The notes beneath the pieces were generated by a model. That model was not told the origin of the DNA. It ran no database searches and saw only the letters and a list, made by a program, of their open reading frames with translations. This document shows, piece after piece, positions 45,543-52,470 of a DNA stretch of 64,000 nt (the stretch's first letter is position 1; each line of letters begins with the position of its first letter). Location of the stretch: NCBI GenBank assembly GCA_022820625.1, contig JAJEFE010000141.1, positions 44,723 through 108,722 on the forward strand. Reading direction: 5' to 3'. A program made the translations under genes and the position numbers. The DNA is from Gammaproteobacteria bacterium. GTDB taxonomy: Bacteria > Pseudomonadota > Gammaproteobacteria > Steroidobacterales > Rariloculaceae.

Positions 45543-46424
45543 CTATCCCGTCAGATGCTCCGTCCAGAAATCGATCGTGCGACTCCAGGCCAGATTGGCG
45601 GCTTCTTCGTTGTAGCGCGGCGTCGAATTGTTGTGGAAACCGTGATTGGTTCCCGCATACATATGCATCCGGTAGTCAACATCATTCGCCTGCATCGCCG
45701 CCTCGAAGTCCGGCCACATGGCATTGATCCGCTCGTCGGTTTCGGCGTACTGGATCATCATGGCAGCGCGGATGCTCGCCACGTCCTCGGTGGCGGGCGC
45801 GGCGCCGTAGAACGGCACGCCGGCGCTGAGATCCTCGCCCAGCGCGACCGCCAGACGGTTGGTCATGCCACCGCCCCAACAGAACCCGGTGGCTCCCAGG
45901 CGGCCGGTGGAAAGCTCATGGGCCTGCAGGTAGCGGGCGCTGTTGATCATGTCCTGACTCAGTTCGGCCGGGTCGAGGCCACGCTGCAGGGTGCGGCCGT
46001 CGTCGTCGTTGCCGGGATAGCCACCGACAGGCGACAACCCGTCCGGCGCGAGCGCCAGGAAGCCGGCAACCGCCGCGCGTCGGGCGACGTCCTCGACGTA
46101 GGGGTTCAGACCGCGGTTCTCATGAAAGATGATCACCGAGGGAAAGGGTCCCTCGCCGGTGGGCTGAACCAGGTAGCCGCGCATCATGCCGGAGGTGCCG
46201 CCTGGTGATGGATACTCCACGTAAGTCCCCTTCATGCGCTCGTCGGTGAAGGAAATCGTCTGCGCCTCGGCATAGCGCGGCATCAGTGCCTGCGCCATCC
46301 ACAGCGCGGAAACGCCGCCGATCGTGATCGCCGCCGCCTTGCTCATGAATTCCCGGCGGTCGATATAGCCGTGACAGTATTCGTCGTAGAGATCAAAGAT
46401 TCGTTGGTCGATTTCCTGTGCCAT
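45543..46424 (-). CDS. Tat-exported dienelactone hydrolase
   Basis: 293 residues from the ATG at 46424 (GAGGAGGAAC upstream). DRREFMSKAAAITIGG is a twin-arginine signal, so it is exported folded. The catalytic Cys is in GFCWGGG, the Asp in YAETDERI and the His in GTNHGFHNN, which fits the Cys-type dienelactone hydrolase triad. It hydrolyses enol-lactones or related esters. The neighbouring gene is a PQQ sugar dehydrogenase on the same strand. Confidence 0.9.
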   Translation of the reverse strand: MAQEIDQRIFDLYDEYCHGYIDRREFMSKAAAITIGGVSALWMAQALMPRYAEAQTISFTDERMKGTYVEYPSPGGTSGMMRGYLVQPTGEGPFPSVIIFHENRGLNPYVEDVARRAAVAGFLALAPDGLSPVGGYPGNDDDGRTLQRGLDPAELSQDMINSARYLQAHELSTGRLGATGFCWGGGMTNRLAVALGEDLSAGVPFYGAAPATEDVASIRAAMMIQYAETDERINAMWPDFEAAMQANDVDYRMHMYAGTNHGFHNNSTPRYNEEAANLAWSRTIDFWTEHLTG

Positions 46425-46636
46425 GGGTCGTTCCTCCTCGATGTGCACTTGTTGCTTCGTTTGTTCTGCGCGGGACCGGCGGGAACCGGCCTGCAACGAC
46501 TTCCCGAATCATACCGCATGTATCGGCGCCGGTAGTGCTTCAACCATGTGGCAATTGCGTAACGGTTGTTCCACCACTAGGAACCACCGATCCGACAACG
46601 CATAATGAGAAATCTTGCAACGCAGGGAGAACACTC

Positions 46637-48112
46637 ATGCCGGACGTGAGCGCGTGTCCCATGAGAGTACGGCAATTGAACGCCGCCGCCGCACCGCTTG
46701 CCTCGCTGGCGTGCCTGGCCATCGCCGGGTGCAGCGATCCGGTGGCGCCGGTCGAAGAACCCGACATGCGCTGGCTCGCCGGAGACCATCACGTGCACTC
46801 CCGCTACAGCGTCCTGTGGGATCAGGAATCCGACCCGCCAGAACCCCGGATCGGGGCACACGGCGTTTATCCCATCGCCCTGAACGCGCTGATGGCGAAG
46901 CATTACGGGCTCACCTGGATGGTCACCACCGACCATGGCGGACGCCTGCACAGCAAGCTGTACCTGGACGAAGCCTATCCCAACCTCCAGGTCTCCCGGG
47001 AAGTGGTGCCCGAGGTGATCCACTACTACGGCCTGGAATTGAACCCCCCGGGCGGAGATCACGCCAGCGTCATCTTTCCCCACACCCACGACGAAGCCCA
47101 GCGACTCTACGAGTTCGAGTCGACGTATGACCGGCGCAATGCCGATCAGTCGGATCCCGGCCGTAACTCCGAGACTCGCATGCTGGAAGCGTTGCGATCG
47201 CTGGATGCGCTTCCGGACAAACCGGTGGTAATCGCCAACCACCCGTCGAGAACAGCAATGGGTGGCGCGCCCTACGGAAACTATACGCCGGAGGAATTTC
47301 GCGCGTGGAACGACACCGCCCCTGAAGTGGCGATAGGGATGGTGGGATCTCCGGGGCACCAGGCGATCTCCGTTAACCGCGACGGTACCCTGCGCCAGGG
47401 CGGTACGCGCGGGCAATACAGCGGCATTCGCACGCGCGGCGGCTTCGATCCCATGACCTCGATTCTGGGCGGCTTCTGGGACTCCATGCTGGCCGAGGGC
47501 CGCCGCTGGTGGATCACCGCCAATTCGGACTCCCACCGGCACTGGAGCGACGGCGGCCCGGATTTCTGGCCGGGCGAATATTCGAAGACCCATGTCTATT
47601 CGCGGGAAAACAGCACCGACATCCTGGAAGCGCTCCGGTCCGGCCGCATTTTCGTCGCGACCGGCGGCCTTGTGTCCGAACTCTACGTAAACGCGGCAAC
47701 TACGGGCGGCAGGGTGGCGGACATCGGAGGCACAGTGCAATTCGAGCCCGGTGAAAGCATCGTCGTGATGATTCGCCTGCGCGATCCGCAGGGAAAGAAT
47801 CCCCACGGCGACAGCCCGAACGTCCATCGCGTGGACCTGATCGCAGGCGACATCACAGGACCCGTGTCCGACAGAACTCGGGACTCGAATCCCACCACGC
47901 GGATCATCCGTCGATTCGAAGAAGGCGACTGGACCCGCGACGGCGAGTTCATCTCCATGACCGAGCGTCTGGACGATGTCAGCGGCAGCCTCTACCTGCG
48001 AGTCAGAGGGACCAACACCACAGAACTTGAGCCGGAGGAGGACACCCGCGGGGAAGATCCCTGGACCGATCTGTGGTTCTACTCCAACCCGATTTTTATC
48101 GAGGCGAACTGA
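46637..48112 (+). CDS. PHP-domain phosphoesterase-like lipoprotein
   Basis: 491 residues from the ATG at 46637; an ATG at 46661 is also possible. A lipoprotein signal ends LAIAGC. The PHP metal motifs are GDHHVHSRYS, VTTDHGG, IANHPSR and NSDSHRHW, supporting a metal-dependent phosphoesterase or related hydrolase in the periplasm. A C-terminal beta-rich part (about 350-490) may be an extra domain. It is divergent from the dienelactone hydrolase. Substrate unknown. Confidence 0.82.
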   Translation: MPDVSACPMRVRQLNAAAAPLASLACLAIAGCSDPVAPVEEPDMRWLAGDHHVHSRYSVLWDQESDPPEPRIGAHGVYPIALNALMAKHYGLTWMVTTDHGGRLHSKLYLDEAYPNLQVSREVVPEVIHYYGLELNPPGGDHASVIFPHTHDEAQRLYEFESTYDRRNADQSDPGRNSETRMLEALRSLDALPDKPVVIANHPSRTAMGGAPYGNYTPEEFRAWNDTAPEVAIGMVGSPGHQAISVNRDGTLRQGGTRGQYSGIRTRGGFDPMTSILGGFWDSMLAEGRRWWITANSDSHRHWSDGGPDFWPGEYSKTHVYSRENSTDILEALRSGRIFVATGGLVSELYVNAATTGGRVADIGGTVQFEPGESIVVMIRLRDPQGKNPHGDSPNVHRVDLIAGDITGPVSDRTRDSNPTTRIIRRFEEGDWTRDGEFISMTERLDDVSGSLYLRVRGTNTTELEPEEDTRGEDPWTDLWFYSNPIFIEAN

Positions 48113-48159
48113 ATCCGGCTGCGCCGCCCGAAATCGCTTGGGACCTGCGGCAGCGGTGG

Positions 48160-48549
48160 CTACTGTATCTGGCGTTGTTCCCCGTCGGGCATGGTGACGG
48201 TCAACAGGCGCATCAGCGGGCGGCCGTCGCGTGAGGGGATGCCGACCGCGGAAATTTCCTGTCCCGGCTCGAGCGTTTGCGGCGTCAACCCCTTGCGGAC
48301 CAGCATGCCCGGCGGGTAGGACTCGATTTCCCAGGTTGTCTCGACACCCGCCTCATCCACCACGCTCAGGTGGATATAGGAGTGGGGCGCGGCGAACTCG
48401 AACGCGGTCACGCGGCCACTGATCCGGACGGTCGTCGAAGTATCGAAAAGCGCCGGCAGGGAATGGTGTGCGTCGGATACGCTCGCGGGCGCCAGTACCA
48501 CCAGCGCAACCCACGCCAGACACTGCCGCATCTGTCGCGTACCGATCAT
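48160..48549 (-). CDS. Secreted DUF6152 protein
   Basis: 129 residues from the ATG at 48549, which overlaps the stop of the upstream partner gene (TGATG). Cleavage is predicted at SDA before HHSLPALFD. The usual NPH reads APH here (FEFAAPHSYIHLSV), and TWEIESYP and GQEISAVGIP follow. It forms a two-gene unit with the partner gene, in the opposite order to 30.8-32.0 kb only in strand, not in gene order. Confidence 0.8.
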   Translation of the reverse strand: MIGTRQMRQCLAWVALVVLAPASVSDAHHSLPALFDTSTTVRISGRVTAFEFAAPHSYIHLSVVDEAGVETTWEIESYPPGMLVRKGLTPQTLEPGQEISAVGIPSRDGRPLMRLLTVTMPDGEQRQIQ

Positions 48550-49229
48550 CAGAATCTCCTGTCTTCGGGATCGCAGATCGACTCGAAAATCATGCCTTCG
48601 GCATCCAGTTCCCAGGTAAAGCTGCGCGACCACGGCTCGACGAATGTTTCCGGGGCCGTGATCGTGACATCCGCCTCCAGTCCCCGACCTTCGTTCACCA
48701 CACGGTAGCGCTCAATGACGGAAACGTCACCGTACTGACGTATACCGCCGCCGCTCAGTAGCCCGGGGGCAACACCGGTGGTTTCCACGACCAGCTCATC
48801 CCCATCCCACCGCCCCGTGGAGTATCCGGAGATGGCGGGCGGCAAGTAGTCGGGCAATTCGCGGCCGTCCATGTAGATGCGCCGAACCATGCCGAACGAT
48901 TCGTAGAGAAACACCACCAACTCGTCCGCCTGGACGATCTCGAACGGATAGATGATCAAGCCGGAACGCGGAAATCCAGGCGGAACGCATCGAATCACCG
49001 GGTCGTCGAGGGGGTCGAATGCGTCCAGGTCCGCCTGCGCCCCGGGCGTGAGCGCCGGCCGGTTCTCGCCACCGGCGCTGCGGGGCGATGTCGCCAACCA
49101 GACACCGCTGAAATCCGGCGCGTCCACCGCCACGTCCTGCGGCATAACCCCGGTCCACACACTGCACAACGCGATCAACGCGATCAACGCGATCCAATCG
49201 CACAGGCGCCCGGGTACGCGTAGACGCAC
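48549..49229 (-). CDS. Secreted DUF6152-partner protein (GxSxGRWD family)
   Basis: 226 residues if it starts at the GTG at 49229; a longer frame reaches 49349 but would place the signal peptide internally. The signal helix contains DWIALIALIAL, encoded by a 9-bp tandem repeat. Family features are IRCVPPGFPR, EIVQADELVVFL, RRIYMDGRELP, SGYSTGRWDGDELVVETTGV and a late Cys (ESICDPE). It is translationally coupled to the DUF6152 gene downstream. Confidence 0.72.
   Translation of the reverse strand: MRLRVPGRLCDWIALIALIALCSVWTGVMPQDVAVDAPDFSGVWLATSPRSAGGENRPALTPGAQADLDAFDPLDDPVIRCVPPGFPRSGLIIYPFEIVQADELVVFLYESFGMVRRIYMDGRELPDYLPPAISGYSTGRWDGDELVVETTGVAPGLLSGGGIRQYGDVSVIERYRVVNEGRGLEADVTITAPETFVEPWSRSFTWELDAEGMIFESICDPEDRRF
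49171..49197 (-). repeat. 9-bp tandem repeat inside a signal-peptide coding region
   Basis: Three copies of about 9 bp (GCGATCAAC twice, then GCGATCCAA) encode the hydrophobic IALIALIAL core of the partner protein's signal peptide. The unit resembles GGCGATCAG at 33915-33941. Confidence 0.65.
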
Positions 49230-49470
49230 TCTCCCGGACCACCATGCGAGTATGCCTTTCAAGAAAACCTTCCTTCCTGTTCCGGCCAGACCACTATCAG
49301 GGTACGCCAGCAGCACATATGCGACAACGACCACTTCGTCAGCCGGCAACCACTATACGGCAGTCGACGTCTTTACTGCCGCAATACCTGTTCTGCCTGC
49401 CGCCAAATTTCCCCTTCCGGTTCACTGAATACGCCATGGCCCAAAACCGATTATCCGGGCGCTCTGTTGC

Positions 49471-49476
49471 TATAAT
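49471..49476 (+). promoter_or_regulatory. Candidate -10 box (TATAAT) before YceI
   Basis: A perfect TATAAT lies 37 bases before the YceI start, giving a leader of about 30 bases. No clear -35 box at 17 bp is visible. Confidence 0.4.
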
Positions 49477-49512
49477 CGCACGCGTTTTCGAGCCCAATCG
49501 CGAGGGAGCGGC

Positions 49513-50070
49513 ATGGCATCAAAAGTTCGGTGCGTACTTTTCGGCTTGCTGGTCTGCGGACACGCCTTGTCGGCCGCGGAATGGACGACTGTCGATTCGA
49601 CCAGCAACGTCAGCTTCCTGGCCATTCAACAGGGATCGCCCTTCGAGGGAGAATTCGGTTCGTTCACCGCTGAAATCGACTTCGACCGCGGCGATCCTGC
49701 CAGCGGCAGGATTGTCGGCGTCGTCGAGATGGGAACCGTTCGTACCGGGGACAGCGAGCGTGACCGAACGCTTCTGGACGGGGAATGGTTTGACCCCAAC
49801 AATCATCCGCAGTCCCGATTCGAATCCGAGAGCATTGAGGCCACCGAAACGGGGTTTCGCGCCAACGGACAGCTCACACTGAAGGGTGTCACGCAGCCGG
49901 TGACCATGGACTTTACCTTTGAAGACACCGGCAGCGGGACCACCGCACACTTTTCGGGTACCTTCGAACTGGAACGGCTTCAGTTCGGCGTGGGTGAAGG
50001 CTTCTGGAGCGACACAAGCTGGACCAGCAATGAGGTTACGGTAACCGTGGAACTCGACCTGGAACTCTAG
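49513..50070 (+). CDS. Secreted YceI-family lipocalin-like protein
   Basis: 185 residues with a signal peptide ending near HALSAAE. The YceI fold is shown by WTTVDSTSNVSFLAIQ, FTAEIDFDRGDPASGRI, RTLLDGEWFDPNNHPQSRF, TLKGVTQPVTMDF and the C-terminal VTVTVELDLE. YceI proteins bind polyisoprenoid or amphiphilic ligands in the periplasm. The stop overlaps the convergent transporter gene by four bases (CTAG). Confidence 0.92.
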   Translation: MASKVRCVLFGLLVCGHALSAAEWTTVDSTSNVSFLAIQQGSPFEGEFGSFTAEIDFDRGDPASGRIVGVVEMGTVRTGDSERDRTLLDGEWFDPNNHPQSRFESESIEATETGFRANGQLTLKGVTQPVTMDFTFEDTGSGTTAHFSGTFELERLQFGVGEGFWSDTSWTSNEVTVTVELDLEL

Positions 50071-51329
50071 GTCAGCCGGAAGTACAGGTAGATCGGGAAT
50101 ATCAGCGCCAGAATCGTCGTTCCGGCGACGCTCCAATGGCGTACCCACTGCGGCGGCTGCCGATCCGGTGGGATTTCACCGTAGAACATGATGCGGTGAT
50201 TCATGAAGGCAACCACCGGCCCCGTAAGGAAACCCAGGGCGGTGATGAAGTCGATAAACGCCCCGAAGCTTCTCGGCAAGGCGTACAGGACGGCTCCGGA
50301 GGTGACGATCTGAAACCACAGGAACGCCCGATAGAGGCGTTCCTCCGACGGGACACTCGCCCCGCTGGCCAGCTTCTTCACGACATTGGCGTACACTCGG
50401 GGGAATCCATCCACTACGGCCAGCACGGTCGAGAGCATGACCGTGATCGCCGCCACGCTCACCACCAGTTCCGTCCACTGACCGATCACTTCGGTGAAGA
50501 TCCCGACAAACTGGGCGGCGAAGCCGGCCGACGAACCGGCCAACTCCACTTCCCGCCCAAGAAGCACGATCGTGCCCATGATCAGGAAGCAGAAGGCCAG
50601 GATCAGGCTCGTGATGTAGCCGACATGGAAGTCGAACAAGGCCACGCGAGTCGACGCCGCCTGGCCCGAAGCCCTGGCGCGTGCGATCACCCAGGCGGAG
50701 AGAAAGATCGAGCCGCCCAGGCCGATGGGCATCCAGCCAGCCACCGATACGGAAAAGAACAGGTTCGCCTCGGTGAGCTCGAAGGGCGCCGCAAGCGGTC
50801 GGCCCGGGTCGATGCCGGCGATGGCGGCCAGCGTCGCCAGAACGGTCAGGACCGCGAACAACGCGACGAAGACACGCGTGATGTTCTCCAATACCCTGTA
50901 GCGGCCGAGCAGCAGCACGACGCTCGCGACGAATACGGTCCCCACGGTGGCGATGTTCGCGCCAACGTCCGCGCCCAGCAGATTCGTGCCCAGACCCACG
51001 GTCACCAGGGTGACCGCGGGGACAACGCCCACGCCCTCGATGAACGTCGCCAGCAGAATGAGCGCCAGCAACCATCGTCCCTGACGCTCGTAGCCGCTGA
51101 GCACGGTCCTGCCCGTCAGCGCCGCGTACTCCGCACCGAACCGGAAAGCGGGATACTTGATGGCGCACGCCAGGAGGATAAGGACCAGGAGCGTCAGACC
51201 GAATTGGGCGCCAGCGCGCGTCGACTGGACCAGGTGCGACACGCCGACCGCTGTGGCCGCAAACAACAGCCCGGGCCCAAGCCGCCCCAGCAGCTGGGCA
51301 ACGATACGAGTTGTTCCCGAACCGTTCAT
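50067..51329 (-). CDS. Divergent Nramp-related membrane transporter
   Basis: 420 residues with about 11 predicted helices. The first helix, GPGLLFAATAVGVSHLVQST, matches Nramp by position but lacks the metal-binding DPGN. The region equivalent to helix 6 reads VAGWMPIGLGG, where classical Nramp has an MPH motif. So metal specificity is not supported; it may carry another cation. The start ATG at 51329 has no good ribosome site, but a minus-strand TATAAT lies upstream at 51360-51365. Confidence 0.72.
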   Translation of the reverse strand: MNGSGTTRIVAQLLGRLGPGLLFAATAVGVSHLVQSTRAGAQFGLTLLVLILLACAIKYPAFRFGAEYAALTGRTVLSGYERQGRWLLALILLATFIEGVGVVPAVTLVTVGLGTNLLGADVGANIATVGTVFVASVVLLLGRYRVLENITRVFVALFAVLTVLATLAAIAGIDPGRPLAAPFELTEANLFFSVSVAGWMPIGLGGSIFLSAWVIARARASGQAASTRVALFDFHVGYITSLILAFCFLIMGTIVLLGREVELAGSSAGFAAQFVGIFTEVIGQWTELVVSVAAITVMLSTVLAVVDGFPRVYANVVKKLASGASVPSEERLYRAFLWFQIVTSGAVLYALPRSFGAFIDFITALGFLTGPVVAFMNHRIMFYGEIPPDRQPPQWVRHWSVAGTTILALIFPIYLYFRLT

Positions 51330-51359
51330 GGCAACGCGTACCGTACTTCCCGATCTGCT

Positions 51360-51365
51360 ATTATA
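51360..51365 (-). promoter_or_regulatory. Candidate -10 box for the Nramp-like gene
   Basis: TATAAT on the minus strand, 31 bases before the start. The best -35 (TTGAGC, minus strand 51386-51391) is 20 bp away, longer than ideal. Confidence 0.35.
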
Positions 51366-51563
51366 AATGCGCGATTTCAGAAATTGCTCAATGCCACTTG
51401 TGGAAAGAACTCTGTCCACGGATTTGGAGCACCCATGAAGGATGGCCGCCCTGCGGCCGCCTGGATCATTGCGACACGCGCGGATGGCACGGAATTCAAT
51501 CCCCGCGCGGGATTTGCCATACAGTAACCGTAACCGGCAACGCCGGATCAAATCGGGTTTAAC

Positions 51564-51824
51564 ATGAGCAGCGAAACACCTGTACTCGACGACCCTTACG
51601 AGGTCGTATCGGTACGGCGGTCCGAGACGCCGCCCGGAGCGGAAGGCTCGGACTGGCACCGTTACGAAATCGTCCAGGGCAAGAACAAGATCAAGGGCTA
51701 CCGGCAGGGCACTCGTGAAGATGTGACCGAGGCCGTGACCGAGATTGCGGCCCGGCTCAACGAACGCCGTTCAGGCAAGCGTGGCCGGGTCAAGCTGACA
51801 GCGCCCCAAAAGAAGAAAAATTAG
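51564..51824 (+). CDS. Small conserved hypothetical protein
   Basis: 86 residues. The sequence DDPYEVVSVRRSETPPGAEG, then WHRYEIVQGKNKIKGYRQG and a basic C-terminus (RRSGKRGRVKLTAPQKKK) recall a small protein widespread in gammaproteobacteria. No function is known to me. The basic tail suggests nucleic-acid contact (inference). A perfect inverted repeat begins directly at its stop. Confidence 0.7.
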   Translation: MSSETPVLDDPYEVVSVRRSETPPGAEGSDWHRYEIVQGKNKIKGYRQGTREDVTEAVTEIAARLNERRSGKRGRVKLTAPQKKKN

Positions 51825-51862
51825 GGCCTGTCGACACGATCTCGGATAGAGTTTACAGGCCC
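51824..51862. repeat. 8-bp perfect inverted repeat
   Basis: GGGCCTGT (51824-51831) and ACAGGCCC (51855-51862) flank a 23-base loop containing a TGTCGACA palindrome. There is no following T run, so a terminator is unlikely. It may be an insertion-element remnant, since a truncated gene begins right after it. Confidence 0.45.
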
Positions 51863-51900
51863 TGGAACCGCATCAGCCGGTAACGGGTTGCCGAAGGACC

Positions 51901-52035
51901 ATGAAAAGCAAGCCCATCAGCAGGAAGGACGTGCTGGCGCGCACGGCCCGCTTCAAGCAGTTGTTGCCGAGTACGAAAGCGTTTGTCGACACTCGCCTGC
52001 CCGAATACCAGCGGGAAATCTTCAACGTGTACGGA
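51901..52035 (+). pseudogene. Truncated cupin-protein gene (N-terminal fragment)
   Basis: About 45 codons starting MKSKPISRKDVLARTARFK and continuing KAFVDTRLPEYQREIFNV match the conserved N-terminus of a cupin protein family, in which IFNVIGRGVTED normally follows. Here the match ends after IFNVYG, and the rest of the frame is antisense to another gene. The piece was probably cut off by a deletion or rearrangement. A ribosome site (GAAGGA) is still present. Confidence 0.5.
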
Positions 52036-52389
52036 CTAACCCGAGCGGGCCGAACCGCCCGGCAGGGCCGCCTGCCGTTCATCGAGTATCAGTTGTTCCT
52101 CCAGGTTGGGCGCAGCCTCCTCCGGAAGCTCCCAGGGCAATACTTCGTCGGCCGGTTGCTCTTCCTCTTCCGGATGCTCGAATTCGGGCCGGTCCGGGGC
52201 AATTTCGGGAACGACCGGAACATCCGGGAGCTGACGACCGCGGTCAGGCGCTGGAATATAGTCCGTGATCCTGAAGTACTGTGTGGGATCCCGCAATATG
52301 TACCTGCTGGTCACGTCATCCATCAACAGCAGCAAGCCGATCGTGATGGCCGCTGCGCCGAAAGCCGCAAGTAACAGGCGATGAATCAT
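52036..52389 (-). CDS. Small membrane-anchored protein of unknown function
   Basis: 117 residues. One N-terminal membrane helix (about 5-22, LLLAAFGAAAITIGLLLLM) is followed by TSRYILRDPTQYFRITDYIPAP and a Pro/Glu-rich stretch (EHPEEEEQPADE), likely a flexible periplasmic or cytoplasmic tail. I do not recognise the family. Its 3' end lies next to the cupin fragment, so the last residues may not be original. Confidence 0.55.
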   Translation of the reverse strand: MIHRLLLAAFGAAAITIGLLLLMDDVTSRYILRDPTQYFRITDYIPAPDRGRQLPDVPVVPEIAPDRPEFEHPEEEEQPADEVLPWELPEEAAPNLEEQLILDERQAALPGGSARSG

Positions 52390-52470
52390 CGTTCCATTCT
52401 AATGAGGCTCAACCACCCCTGCACGGCGCCTGCAAGCCCGCTGGCGGCGAAACCCGATGCAATCCCTGCA

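Noticed and set aside
50136..51527. 463-residue hydrophilic plus-strand frame opposite the Nramp-like gene
   Set aside because: Its extreme Arg/Gln/His content is the mirror image of membrane-helix codons.
51435..51527. 30-codon frame between the Nramp-like gene and the 86-residue protein
   Set aside because: No ribosome site, no conservation known to me, and it looks like random sequence.
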